Below are positions 45,231-58,292 of a stretch of 64,000 nt of DNA, one piece after another; position 1 is the first letter of the stretch, and the number at the start of each line of letters is the position of its first letter. The notes beneath the pieces are model-generated. The model was not told the origin of the DNA and searched no databases. It saw only the letters and a list, made by a program, of their open reading frames with translations. This DNA comes from Nemania diffusa. Taxonomy: Eukaryota > Ascomycota > Sordariomycetes > Xylariales > Xylariaceae. Made by a program: the position numbers and the translations under genes. The stretch spans positions 620,001 to 684,000 of the forward strand of contig JBBPUQ010000002.1 in assembly GCA_038501195.1 (NCBI GenBank), given 5' to 3'.

Positions 45231-46913
45231 ATGAACTCAGTCGAAGTCATTGACGGCGTCCGCCGTTACCCTCGTACAGGTATCGAAGTTGTGATCTCTG
45301 GCGCTGGTGTAGGTGGCATGTTCGCGGCGCTTGAGTGCTGGCGAAAAGGCAACGATGTCGAAATTTTAGAGCAGAACGACGCCCTGTCAACTATTGGCGA
45401 CTTCCTCGCCATCGGCCCCTCTGCTCTTTCAACACTACACTACTACCCAAAAATGCTCGCCGAATATAATGAGACTGCATGCAACTCTCCCCTGTGGTGG
45501 TGTGATCCGGCCGGGAACAAACTCGTCAGCGAGCTGATTGAGTGGAATCGCCATGATGCTGCGCCACATGCTGCCAAAGACGTACCCATTGTCGCTTTCA
45601 TTAGGGGCCGCCCTCAGATCATGCAAATGCTAGAAGACCAGCTCAATCGTAAGTATTTTTTCGAGTTAAATGCTCCCAGTTTTCCACAGTTTCAAGAGCC
45701 AAATAGTCTGCCATGTAGACTAGAAGGTTATTCTACGGCTCTCCGTCTTTCCAGGATCCTCGCCGAAACTAGGCAATTACCTAGAATGATGATTTACTAA
45801 CCTCGAGTATTATAGGTCTAGGTGTTCCAATCTCTTACAGTTGCAAGGCCGTCAGCTATGAAGAAGACGTGCTTTCCGGCAAGGCTAGTGTTCTAACTGC
45901 CAGTGGCAAAGTCTTCACTGGTGACGTTGTGGTCGCTTCTGAGGGTATCGGCACCAAGTCTCACGAAGCTGTCACAGGCAGTCCAGTGCCCTTCGTGAGT
46001 AGCGGGTATGCGATCATAAGAGGCGCGTTCAGCCCTCATTTTATCGCGCCCGGCTCGAAGGGCGCCGAGCTATTGCTAGAGCCAGGACAGACTCCCGAGG
46101 TTCGCACTTATGCAGGGTCAGTAGCATTGACAATTAGTAGATCATCGGACATACATAGCTAATAAAGTAGGCAGGGAGGACATGCATCTTCTAACAATCT
46201 TCACTCACGACAAGGTAGGTCTTGCGCTCACGCACAAGGAGGACGGTAGCGCCAAAGAGTCGTGGAACCACACGGTGCCGGCCGAAGAACTCGTCACCCT
46301 GTTGAGAGAGCGCACGAACTGGGGCGAGCAGCTCATCGACTTCGCAAAGCAGGTGCCCGCCAACACGCTCGTCGACTGGAAGCTCACATGGCGCGACCCG
46401 CAGCCCGTGTGGGCGTCCAAGGGCGGACGCATCATCCAATTAGGCGACAGCGCGCACGCCTTCCTTCCCCAATCAGCCAACGGCGCAACGCAAGCAATGG
46501 AGGACGGCATCTCGCTCGCCGAGTGTCTGTATCAAGGCGGGAAAGATCGCGTGCATTGGGCAACGAAGGTGCACACGAAGCTGCGATACCAGCGGGTCTC
46601 CGTGATTCAGCAGGTCGGCATCGTGAACCGCTACGCCATACATCATATTGACATGAGTCTGGTCGACGAGGGCAAGAACCCGTTCGAGGACGTGTTCCAT
46701 CTGGGCCGCTGGATCTGGCAGCACAAGCCGGAGGACTATGCTCGGGAGCAGTTCGCGGCGGCGCTTAACCATCTCCAGACTGGCGCGCTGTTTGAGAACA
46801 CGAATTTACCTAAGGGCCATGTGTTTGAAGATTGGGATGTCGAAACTGAATTGAAGAAGCAAGCGGCGGGGGTGCCATCCCAATTGATGTCAAACGGTGA
46901 TTGGAGTAGATAG
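45231..46913 (+). CDS. FAD-dependent aromatic-type monooxygenase (3 exons), 485 aa
   Basis: Exons 45231-45648, 45816-46116 and 46175-46913 are in frame through introns of 167 and 58 bp; the first ends with ATTATAG after a TTTACTAAC branch site, the second uses GTCAGT...GGCAG. The dinucleotide-binding GAGVGG motif is at residues 24-29 in VVISGAGVGGMFAALECWRK, with ILEQND giving the acidic end of strand 2. VVVASEGIGTKS is the second FAD motif and GRIIQLGDSAHAFLPQSANG the GD box (D331). This is the PHBH fold used by salicylate-hydroxylase-like enzymes and many secondary-metabolite hydroxylases. No signal peptide is present; likely cytosolic and NAD(P)H-dependent. Next to a carboxylesterase and a regulator, it may act in degrading or tailoring an aromatic or ester compound; the substrate is unknown. 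Confidence 0.88.
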
Positions 46914-47241
46914 ATCAGTACCTCCTGAGTATATTCATGAAACACAGAAATCGCCACACAGTTCGCAATAACCAATACTCAAGATGCCATAATAAGGGGT
47001 TGAAGGATCATGGGAGAGGGCATTATATCAGAGTGTCTCGATGTAAATGAGCTGCTTCGAGCACTTCTAATCACTGCTGACTGGTTCATCCTGCCCGGAA
47101 CCACGTGAAAGATGTTAGCCAGATAATCAATTCCAACACAGCCAGGCCCGAATGAAGAACACAATAAACTATAGTGTCATGACTTTCCCCATAGCCCAGG
47201 ATCCGACTAGGATAGATGGTGACCTGATTATTGAGTCCTCC

Positions 47242-48855
47242 TCACGGGAACGGATTGTACTCTCGTAGTCCTTGACATACCCCATCCACCTCGACACCAT
47301 CAACATGCTGTGATACCTTTCCGTCGGCGCCAAAGCGAATAAGATCACCACCATTAGGATCACTTGCGACCAGCGGGTTCCATCCCATAGTCTTCTGTGG
47401 GCCATGGTACGGGTCCTCGACAAAGGCAAGGATATGATCCTGCATCGACCGACTGACCTCAACCTCAAAGCTCGTGGTATTCGCAACGTTATCCAGAAGC
47501 TCGTACGTCCCAAAGGATATCGTCGTGTCACTCCCATGGTACGCACCAAGCCACTCGTAATAATTCAAATTCGGAAACGTGCCCGCGTGCTGAAACCGGA
47601 AGACCGGCACGTTCGCGCCCAATCGATTCCGATACACGGTCGAGTTGAACGTCGGACACACGCCGAACGCGACGTCGCCAGCGGTGACCAGCTGCTGGTC
47701 CGGGCCCGCGGTTAGGTTCCCTAGCGGATACGGGACGAGCGACGAGAACTCGTTCGCCGTGTTCGAGAGGATGACCGGTGCGCGCGCGATCAAGCCCGCC
47801 TCGGCCCGCGCGACATAGTCTGAGAACACGATGCGCTCATCAGGCACCAAGCCAAAGGACAGCGCGGGCGTCTCGCCGCGGTCGCCGTACTGCCCGACGA
47901 AATTCTCGATCAGCGCGAACGGCACCCTGCGCATGCAGTCGAGCTCCGCCATGCCATCATCGTCCGCACAGGGCGCTTCGCAGCCGACGTTTCGCGCCAC
48001 GAAGCTGAAGTTCGAGAACATCGGATCGGGCACCGGCGTAGTCGAGAAGACGGTGCCAGACTGCAAGAAGTAAGCCTGGGCGATAGGCTCGTCGTGGAAG
48101 GCGTAGGCATGCACGTCGGCGCTGATAGCGCCCGCCGAGCGCCCCCAGTGCGTGATGCGCGCCGGGTCGCCGCCGAACGCCGCGATGTTGTCGCGCACCC
48201 ATTCCAGCGCGGCTCGCTGGTCGAGGATGCCAAGATTCTGCTCGCCGCTACGCAGACCGCGCGCGTTGGGGAAGCCGAAGATGTTGAGGCGGTAATTGAT
48301 AGTGACAACGATGTGCGCCTGCGAGCGCTCGACCCACGCCGCCGGGATCTGCCACGGAATATCAATGCCGCCAATCGACAGGCCGCCCCCAGTCATGAAG
48401 AAGAGGACCGGGAACCCAGCCGCCGGCGCCGGCGCAGTCGGCGTCCATATCGCGAGGTACAGGCAGTCCTCGGACGTGGCCTCGCCCACAAGCCCCGATG
48501 AGTCGTTTTGAGCGCCATTGTAGATGAGGTTGCCGCGGGTCAGCTCCGTGTTCCAGATCGAGGGCACCGCGGTCACGAACTGCGGGCACGACGGCGGGAA
48601 GCGCGTCGCGTAGTGGTGCTCGCTCGGGGGCGACGAGGGCGCCTGCGGCGGCAGCCAGCGGCGCGACAGCACGGGCGGCTCCGCGAAGGGGATGGCGCGG
48701 AACTGGCGGGTGTTGGGGAACTTCGGGTCGATGAGCCCCGTGAACGTGCCCGTTGAGGTTCGGACGGTGAGCTGCTCGGAGTCCGCGCACTTGGCCTCTT
48801 GGCTGAGTGCGGCGCTGGCGGCCAACGCAAGAACAGACGAGATGGCTAACTTCAT
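47242..48855 (-). CDS. Secreted type-B carboxylesterase, 537 aa
   Basis: Intronless and noticeably GC-rich. The signal peptide is MKLAISSVLALAASAALS. Alpha/beta-hydrolase landmarks: SEDCLYLAIWTP, the oxyanion region MTGGGLSIGG (155-163), HIVVTINYRLNIFGFPNA, LGILDQRAALEWVRDNIAAF GGD, nucleophile S240 in GRSAGA, acid E369 in NTANEF and H440 in GAYHGSD. Two positions differ from the type-B norm: GESAG is GRSAG (R for E next to the Ser) and the HGGG oxyanion motif is TGGG. Similar substitutions occur in cholinesterase-like fungal lipases, so activity is still plausible. It is secreted and probably hydrolyses esters outside the cell. It converges with the monooxygenase (3' ends 330 bp apart). Confidence 0.9.
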   Translation of the reverse strand: MKLAISSVLALAASAALSQEAKCADSEQLTVRTSTGTFTGLIDPKFPNTRQFRAIPFAEPPVLSRRWLPPQAPSSPPSEHHYATRFPPSCPQFVTAVPSIWNTELTRGNLIYNGAQNDSSGLVGEATSEDCLYLAIWTPTAPAPAAGFPVLFFMTGGGLSIGGIDIPWQIPAAWVERSQAHIVVTINYRLNIFGFPNARGLRSGEQNLGILDQRAALEWVRDNIAAFGGDPARITHWGRSAGAISADVHAYAFHDEPIAQAYFLQSGTVFSTTPVPDPMFSNFSFVARNVGCEAPCADDDGMAELDCMRRVPFALIENFVGQYGDRGETPALSFGLVPDERIVFSDYVARAEAGLIARAPVILSNTANEFSSLVPYPLGNLTAGPDQQLVTAGDVAFGVCPTFNSTVYRNRLGANVPVFRFQHAGTFPNLNYYEWLGAYHGSDTTISFGTYELLDNVANTTSFEVEVSRSMQDHILAFVEDPYHGPQKTMGWNPLVASDPNGGDLIRFGADGKVSQHVDGVEVDGVCQGLREYNPFP

Positions 48856-50324
48856 GTTGAGCAGCTATAAAGAAAAGTCTGTTCATCTATGGCGTCGGCG
48901 GATTTTCGCTCCATCATTCCCTCATCTAGGTATCCCTCTAGAGTCTAGATGCGTCCGCAGGCTGTTTCTGGCAGGTCATTTTCGCTTCCCCTGCTCAGCA
49001 AATCAACACAGTACGGATCTGTGCATCAAATCCGGGGTGAGTTTTGTATGAGCTAGCAAATTAAGATACATCCTCGATATTTGGTGGATCCTAGAAGGAT
49101 TGTTATCCCAGTGACAAGTGGACCGGATAACAACACTTGTAATCCAACGATAAGAATTGGTAGATAAACGCATGGCTAGTATCAGATAGAAGAACCATGA
49201 TTGCTCAAAGCGCCGCCGTAATGTAGAGGCGTGAGTAGAATTCAAGGCGCCATATAACGCGTAGCATACTAAGCGCGATTGTAACCACTTAGAAACATAT
49301 TTAGTGACGCAATTAACGGGTCGGTACTCTATAGGCGCAAGCTGTCCGGGGTGTTCCGGTGGTTCAATTTGGCGGTTATCATTTCTACGAAGGTCCTACT
49401 AGCTCTGCTTCCTCTAGCCACCCTTCCGTTGTAGCCGCCGATGCTCCGTCTAACTTTTTACTATCAGCGCTTTCATACTACGAGAACGCGTAGTCCTAGT
49501 CCATTACCACATTTCCAACAAATCGATTTTCGTTCTCTAAAAATCATATTTTGTCCCACTACTCGTTCTTAATTTGACAATCAATCTTAGATATTGCTCG
49601 CACTATTGGATTGGAAAGTAATAAATACCTAGGTACATATGTTGTCGAGGTAATGGCCTAAGAAGCCACGGTGAAGGGTAGCAACTTATGCTGTTCCCGG
49701 TGCCCCCACAGTACAATAAAATCTAGTTATCTAAGTTAACAAGCTACTTAACTCTAAAGTCAAGTATAATGAGACAAGTTAAGTCAGTCAACTCAACCAA
49801 GTCAACCAAGTCAACCACTGAGGTGTGGTTAAAATTTTTCCATCAATTAGTGTAGTCAAAGTACCTAGTTAAAGTAGTGTTGGGTTGCAAAGTAGCCACC
49901 GTCCTTCCTTTCCCCCCACAGTAGCTACCTAGGTACCTAGGTAGGTTAGATAGTTATGTCATAACCTTAGGTGACTTTTTATTCACATAAGTATATTAGG
50001 TAGCCGGTTCCAATGTCTACCAAAGCAAGTCATAAACCATACAAAAGAGAATTCTGGGTAAAAAAACGATACGTCTACAGGGGATAGTATGTCAACCAAT
50101 TAGAAGGCGATTTTTTGTCTAACCGATGAATTGCCTTCTAAACATGCTAGAAATCAAATAAACAAATTACAGGCAAACAACCCATCATATCCTCAAGAGA
50201 ATAACCTTACAGCGCCTAAAATAACCTTGTAACGCCTAGCATACCACATGCCACATAGCTGATCATACCCTAATCGAGTAATCAACCCTCAATAGTTATC
50301 CCTTTCAGTACTGTAAATAAGATC
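48856..50324. other. 1.5-kb intergenic region
   Basis: The promoter of the carboxylesterase lies at its left end. Around 49730-49960 it has short runs related to AAGTCAACC and ACCTAGGTAC, which recall internal motifs of the hAT-type MITE but do not assemble into a recognisable copy. No gene was seen. Confidence 0.45.
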
Positions 50325-51016
50325 TTAGTGTTTTCGCGGCCGCCCCCTTGAACCCTTTCCGCAAGGGCCAAAGTGCTTTTCGAAGATAACGATTGCGTGA
50401 TCCTGGCGGCTGTCAACACCAGGATATCCACAAGAGCACACATATTGAAAAGGGGGAACTGCTGTGCATGTCGCCTCTTGGTAGTGCTTCCGGAAGTTAT
50501 CCTTCCTAGAGAATTCACGACTGCAACAGCAGCGCCATCTAGCGCGCGAGTGAATAGGGGTGCTAGTTAAATGGCGCTTAAAGTCCTTGCGTGATTTGAA
50601 TTGTGAACAGCTCTGGAGACCACAAAAGAAAGGTTTCGCCATGTTTGCTGTAGTCTCCGGATGCCTCAATGCCAAATGGTTGCTGATGACTAAAGCATCA
50701 GCCACGATAATGAAATCAAGAGACTGGGAGAAAATACTTACATCCACTTCTCGACGTCAGGTTGGGGCTCATTACATATTGAACATAGGTGAACATTTGA
50801 AGGCAACGTTGACGCCTTTTTGGAAGTAATAGAGGTCGATGGCGAAGAAATTGAGCATGTTTCGTTAGAAGGGCCGCGTTCAGCAAAGGGCGGCGTTGAA
50901 GGTGCAGTTGCAGCGGCAGGTGATGCATCGCTCGAACTGCCACACTCAACAGAGGGTTTGTAAAGGGTCGCTTGTCCGGAATTTTCGTAGTACTTTTTGT
51001 GACGGTATAAGTGGGT
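50325..51016 (-). pseudogene. 5'-truncated C2H2 zinc-finger gene
   Basis: Two exons remain: 51016-50742 and 50682-50325, joined in frame by a GTAAGT...CATCAG intron, about 211 codons. The first begins immediately after an acceptor-like CACTAG and reads THLYRHKKYYENSGQATLYK, the second half of a C2H2 finger whose cysteine half would be in a lost upstream exon. It continues with a Ser/Pro-rich linker and LCSICNEPQPDVEKW, whose histidines lie across the intron (INHLALRH), then fingers CGLQSCSQFKSRKDFKRHL, RWRCCCSREFSRKDNFRKHY and a final CSCGYP...HFGPCGKG, ending in an AT-hook-like RGRPRK. Only ~45 bp upstream of the first retained codon the sequence turns into the AT-rich block. A shorter intact frame from ATG 50642 would give 105 aa. 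Confidence 0.7.
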
Positions 51017-51390
51017 CTAGTGGGGCGAGCCCAAAAGGTCGGGTTATAAGATCCACTTAAGTAAGCTTACTTAATAAAAAAGCTTGAAAAAAAGCTTTTG
51101 CAAAAGTTTTTTTACTACTTATAATATTACTTGTTAAAATTATTACTTATTATAAATGTTTATTATTATAAATAAATAGAAATAATTATAAAATTAAAGC
51201 TTAAAAATAAAACATTAAATTTAATTTTAATGTTTATTAAAAATATATATATATAAAACTTAAAAATTAAAAAGCTAAAATAACTAAAATATTTAATAAG
51301 TTTTATTTTAATATATTTTTTAAAATTGTTTTAATTATATTAGTTTAATTTTATTTATTAAACTTAATTATATTTTTATATATAATAATT

Positions 51391-51697
51391 ATTATAAAAG
51401 CTAAAAAAAAACAGCTAATATAGTATATATAAAAATATTATATATTTAAGAAAAAATATTAAACTAAAAAAAAAAAAAAAAAAAAAAATTAAGTTTGTAA
51501 CAGCAAGCTTAATTATATATAAGTTTTTTTTTTTATAATAAATATTTTTTTTATTATTTTAATATTATTTGTTATATTTTTATTGTTTGTTTTTAATATA
51601 ATAAAATAAATATTTATTATAAAATGTAATAAATATTTTAATATATTTTTTATATATTATTTTTTTATATAATAAATATAGTTTAGCTATAATTATT
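51391..51697. repeat. Left copy of long direct repeat (probable LTR)
   Basis: Runs from ATTATAAAAGCTAAAAAAAA through a poly(A) run of ~23 and TAACAGCAAGCTTAATTATA to GTTTAGCTATAATTATT. It aligns over its whole length with 58293-58600. Confidence 0.8.
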
Positions 51698-54600
51698 TTT
51701 TTATTTGTTTAAAGTTTACTTTAAATTTGTAGTAATTATAAAACTAATAAATAATTTAAACTTTATAAAATTTAATTTTATAAAGTTATATTTAATTAAA
51801 TTTAATATAGTTATTATTTTTGTAGTTTAATTTAATTTGTTTTTTTTTAAAAGTTTTTAATTAATATTTTAATTGTTTAAATAATTTTGTTTTATTAAAA
51901 TAAATATTATAATATTGTTATAACAAAATAAAAAAGTTATAAAAATTAATAGCAAAATATTATATATTATTTAAGTTTTAGTTTTTTTAGTTTATTTTAT
52001 AAAATAGTTTTTTATATTAAATTTATAAAAATAAAATTTTTTTAACTTTTTATTTTTTATTATTAATATTTAAGTTTATAATTTTTTTATTTAAACGTTT
52101 ATATTTTTATTTAAATAGTAAATTATTTATATATTTTTATAATTAATTTATATAAAATTAATATACTTTTTTTTACTAGTTTAATAGTTTTAATAAATAA
52201 ATATAATTTTTATGTTTTAAAATTTTATATAATATTTATATAAAAAAATAATCAAATTTGTTATTTAAACAATTAATTTGTTTACTTTTTTTTTTTAAAA
52301 TATAAACAAAATTATTTATATTAAAATTTAACTTTTGTTTATATTTATTAATTTGTTTAATTATTTTGTTTTATATTTTTTGTATTTAATTTTTAGTTAT
52401 AAATAAATATTTATAAATTTGTTTTTTAAACATTTGTATTTTTTATTAAATAAGTTTTTTTTAAATAAAAAGTTTAGTAGTTGTTTTTGTTTTATTTTTT
52501 TAGTTAAAAATTATATATATAAGTTATTTTATAATAATTTTTTAAAAAAAAAAACTTTTTAATAAATTATATAATAATATAACTTAAATATTGTTTAAAG
52601 TTAGCAGTATTTTTAATTAATTGTTTTAAAAATAATTAATATAAAAATATAATTATTAGTTAATTTATTAATATATATTTTTTATTTGTTTTATTGTTTT
52701 ATAATATTTTATAAACAAAAAATTTAGTTTTATTTTATAAATTTATAATAGTTTATTTATAAAGTTTTTAATAAACTAAAAACTTTAATTATTTATAATA
52801 AATTTAAACTATTTAAATAGTTAGTAAAAGTTTTTATAATATATTTAAACTATATTTTTTATTATAATTAATAAATTATAAAAAATAATTTAGCAAAATT
52901 TAAATAAACAATTTATTATAATAAAAATTATATTATTATTTAATTTGTTTTTAAAAAAAATTTTAAAGTTAATAACAATATATTGTTAAAAATAGTTTAA
53001 AATTTTAAGCAAACAAAACTTGTTTAATATTTTGTTTTAAAATGTTTTAACAGTTTTATAAAAATAGTTAATTATATATATATTAATATTTTTAAGTATT
53101 TTTAGCTATTAATATTTGTTTATTATTAATTTTTTAGTTTTGCTTTTTTTAAAATAAACTATTAAAATTTAGTTATAAACTTTTTAAATTATTTTTGTTT
53201 ATAAGTTGTTTATATTAGCTATAATTAAACGTTTTTTATATATTATTAAATTTTTAAATATTTAATAATTTATTTATATTATATTAAATATTAATTTTTT
53301 ATATTTTTTTAATAAAAAACTTTTATAATTAGTTTGTAATAAAGCATTAATTAAAAATATATTTAATATTAATAGTAATTTATTAACAACTAGTTTATAA
53401 ATTTTAATTATTTATAAAATAAAGTATTTTAAAGTAAAATTTTTTAAAGTTAGCTATTTAAAAGTTATAACTAATTAAAAAAGTACTATTATATATTGTT
53501 TGTTTTTTTTTGTTTTTAGTTTTTTAATTTATTTTTTAGTTTTAATATAATATTTAAAATAATATTTTAAGTTTTTAGCTAATAAATAATTACAAAGTTA
53601 TAATATAATATTAATTTAGTTTATTTAGTTTATTAAAAGTTTAATATATATTTAATAATAAAATATTTTAATATTATATAATTAATAATTATTATAAAAA
53701 GTTTAATTTGTTATAAACTTATTAGTTTTATTTTTTAATAAATAAGTTTTTTTATTACTATTAGTATTTTTTTGTTATAAATATTATAGTTAAGTTTAGT
53801 TTTATAAAACATTTTAAAATAAAATACTATAAAATATTAGTTGTTTTTTAAGCTGTTTTTTTATAAAAAGCAATTTATAGCTACTTTGTTTAATATATTT
53901 ATTTTTATATATGTTTTTATATTAAACAAAAAATAACAAAGTATTAGTATTAACAATAAAGTTTGTTTTAATTAGTTAAACATTTTTTAATATATTTTAA
54001 ATTAATTAAAACAAATTATAATAACTATTAATTAAATTAGTAGTTTTATAATATAGCTAAACTTTTTAATAAATTGTTTATAAAAATTATAAAACTTTAA
54101 AAAAAACTGCATTTTTTAAATTTAAGCTATGCTGTATTTTTTAAATAGTTTTTATTTATAAATTACTTTAGTTTTTGTTAAATTTACTTCAATTTTGTTA
54201 ATATTAATAATAAATTTTAAAAACTTAGTTTTAATTATATAAAATTTATACTTTTTTAAATTTATTTATAATTTTACAATTTATAGTTTATTTAAAACTT
54301 TTTTTATATAAAATTTATATTTAATTTTATTGTTTAAATATATTAATATATTATTAATATATATTATATAAAATATATTAAAATATTTAGCTAAAATATT
54401 ATTAATAAACTATTAAAACATAACTAGTTTATTTGTTAAATTAAAAAATAAAATATTAAATTAATATACTTTATATTATATATAAAATGTAGTTAAAAAT
54501 TTATATTTTTTTGTTATATATATATAATAAAATATTTGTTTTATATTTAACTTAATATAAATTTTTACTTTTATAAAATAAATAAATGTTTTATTTATTA

Positions 54601-57600
54601 AAAGTAAAAAATATTAATTTTTTTATATTAAAAAGTTTAACTTTTAATAATTTATATATAGTTTTAAAAATCTGTTGTTTTTTTATATAAATAAAACTAA
54701 TACTGTTTAAAATATTATAATAAGTTTAATAAAACTTTTTATTAAATTTTTATATATATATTACTTATAAGTTTTAGTTTTTTTTAAAAACATTTTATAT
54801 AAAATACTATATTTTAAGTTTTTTAAATTTTTTATAAGTTTAATTTAATAATCAATTTTATATTTTTAAAATAGTATTTAATTAAAAGCTTTTTTATTAA
54901 ATATATTAAAATATTTATAATATTTTATAAATATTACTTGCTTAACTATTTTTTGAAAGTTTTTTTTTAAACTTTTTAATTTAAACTTTTTTTAAACAAT
55001 TATTAAGTTTATTTTATATAAAAAAGTTACTTTATACAACTTAGTATTTTTTTAATATATTATTATTATAAAAATTATAACATTTAATATAAAAATACTA
55101 ATAAATTAATATTTATATTATTTTATAGCGTTTTTTTATAGTTTATATTTGCTATAATAGTTTTTTAGCTTAAATTTTTTTTTTAATAAAACTTTTTTAA
55201 ATAAGTTTTTTTAAAGCAGTTTTGTTTTACTATTATTTACTAATAATATTTTTATTTTTTACAATTTATACTTTATTAAGTTTTTTTTAAACAAATTAAC
55301 AATATATTAAAAAAGCTTAAATATAATATAAATAAAACTAATTATAAAAAAGTATTTTTTTGTTTTTTTATAATAAACAAGCTTTATAACTAAGTAATAT
55401 TTTATACTTTTTAAATTATTTTAGTTTTAAGCAGTTTATTTTGTTATATAATATTAATTTAATAATTTAAACTTTTTAATTTTTTTGTTTTATTTAATAA
55501 TATATTTTTAATAAGCTTTTTTTTTTTTATAGTAAAAAATATTAGTTTTTGCTTTTAATAATTAATTAATATATTATAATATATAAAAAACTTTTATTTA
55601 ATAATTATATTATATTTTATATTTAATACTATTATAAAAACATTTTAAATAATATATATATTAATATAAAAGTAAATATTTAATACTTTAATAATTTTTT
55701 AATTATTATTATTATTATATTTTATAATAAAAATAAGTTTAAAACTAAATAGTTTAAAAAAGTTTAAAAATTATATTATTTTTTTAACAAATTAAATATT
55801 TATATATAAATATATTTTAGTTTTTATATTAACTAAAGTAAAAATAAAAAGTTTTAGTTTATTAAATATTATTAAATAAACTATTAATAAAAGTTTTTTT
55901 TTAAAAATTTTTTTTAAAAAATTAAATAAAACTTTTTTATATTAATTTAAGTTTAAAACTAATAATATAACAAGTTTAAAAAAAAAAACTAGTTGTTTTA
56001 AGCTTTTTTGTTTTTTAAACTTTTTTTTTTTATATTAATTTTTTAGTTGTTTTTAAAATAACTTATTTTTTTTTTTATAATTATTATAACTTAAACAATA
56101 TTTAAACGTTTATATTTTTTATAATATAAATAGTTAATACTTTAATAGCTAATTTTATAATAAATAAAACAAAGATTTTTTTATATTAAAATTACTTTTT
56201 TTTTATATTGCAATTTTATATAAAATTTATACTTGTTTTTTAATTTTTTAAATACTAAAATAAAAAAATGTTGTTTAATAATTAAAAATATAACTTTATT
56301 AAATAATAGCTTTATAAATAAGTTTTATAAAAGTAAGTTTTTTATAAATAAATTTTTTAAAACATTAATTATATTATATTTTAACAGCTATTAATTAGTT
56401 TTTTACAAAATAAAATTATTAATAAAGTTTTTATATTGTTAATAGTTAATAATTTAAATATAAAAATAATAAATATTAAAAGTAACTTTAAAACTATTTA
56501 TATTAAACATTATAATTTTGTTTAATTGTTTTAATAATTTGTTATATAAATTTTGTTTATAATTAATTTAAAATATATAAGTTTAATTAATTAATTTAAT
56601 AAATTTAAATTAAAAGTTTAAAAATATTTTTAGTTTTTTTATTTTAAGCTTTTTATATTTAGTTTAAACTTTTTTATATTTATAAAAATTGCTATATAAT
56701 TTTAATAAATATTTTAAAACTTTTATAATAATTGTATATATAAAACTATTTTATTTTAAAACTTATTTTACAAATAAAATAATTTTTAAAGCAGCTAATC
56801 CGTTTATATATTTTAAAATATAATATATTTAGTTTTATTTATTTATAAAATAATTTATATTTGTTTAAAGTTTGTTTTTTATAAATAAATATTAGTAGTA
56901 AAATTTAACTATAAATTTGTTATTTAAAAAAATATTATTAATAAAAACAAAAAAATTTATTATTTTTATATTTTATTCTTTGTTATTTAAAAACATTAAA
57001 CTTAATGTTATATTTTTTTTATAATTGTTTTTTCAAATAGCGTTTTTTAAAATAAATATATTATAAATAAAACTTTTTAAAATAAACATATATAAAATAA
57101 TAAACTTTTAAATATTTGTTTTAAAGTTTAAATTGTTTTAAATAATTTAGCTTTAAATAGTTTTTTTAAATATAATAATAAATAAAATATTTTTTATTAA
57201 AATAAATTAATTAAAAGTAGTTTAATTGTTAATATTATTTATATAAATATAACTTTTTTAAATAAAAAACTATTAAATAAATATTTATTAAATAAATTTT
57301 TACTTAGTAATAATTTATATAATAAATATTTTTTTGTATATTTTAACTAAAGCTTTTTAAAAAACTTTGTTATAGTTTTATAATTTTTTAATCTTTTTTT
57401 TATACATTTTTAAAACTTGTTTATTTTTAACTAAGTTTACTTTAGCTTTTTATAAAAACTATTTACTTTTTTATATAAAATCTTTTATAATATAGCAAAT
57501 AATATATAAATAGTTTTAATTTTAACTGCTATTAAAAATTATAATATATAGCTAATTTATTGCTTTATAAAATATTTAAGTTATAATAATATAAATATAT

Positions 57601-58292
57601 ACTTTGTTAAAAACAAATTTAAGTTTAGTTTTATTTAACTTTTTTCAAATATTGTAATTAATAATAAACTTTTTATTTTTAAACTTATATTTTGCTATAT
57701 TAAATAAAAAAAATGCTTTATATATATAATATTGTTTTTATTAATAAACTAATTTGCGTTTATTTTTTACTTAAAAAAAAATATTTCGTTAAATTTTATT
57801 AACAGTTAAATAAAATATATAAAAGTTTTATATTGTTTTATTTTTTATATAGTTTTAATATTATTAATAAGTACTTTTTTTAAAACTATTAAAATATTTT
57901 TTAATAAATTTTAGTATAGTTTTTTACAAAGTAATATTATAAATTATAAACTTTTTAGTTAAAAAGTTCAAAACTGCTTTTTTTATATCGAAATAACTAT
58001 TTTTGTTTTTAAAATAAAAATAAAAATTGCTTAATACAAGCATTTTTTTTTTTTTTTTTTTTTAAGTGCTAAAAAAACCCACAATATTATAACTCGGCAT
58101 TTTTTTTAAAATATAAAGTTAGTATAAAAAGTGTAAAAAAAATTCAGTATTAAATAAAAAATTTAATATTTAATAATAAATCAATATTTTAATATTAATA
58201 TTAAATATATTTAATATTAAATTAATATTAAATTAATATTAAATTAAACTTTTTAATATTAATTTATAACAAATAAATAAAATAAACTTAAT

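Noticed and set aside
47910..48886. Several long frames on both strands over the carboxylesterase
   Set aside because: High GC removes stop codons in all frames there; only the 537-aa frame has family motifs.
51456..51487. Poly(A) run as a LINE or processed-pseudogene tail
   Set aside because: The same run occurs at the same position in both direct repeats, so it is internal to the repeat and not a 3' tail.
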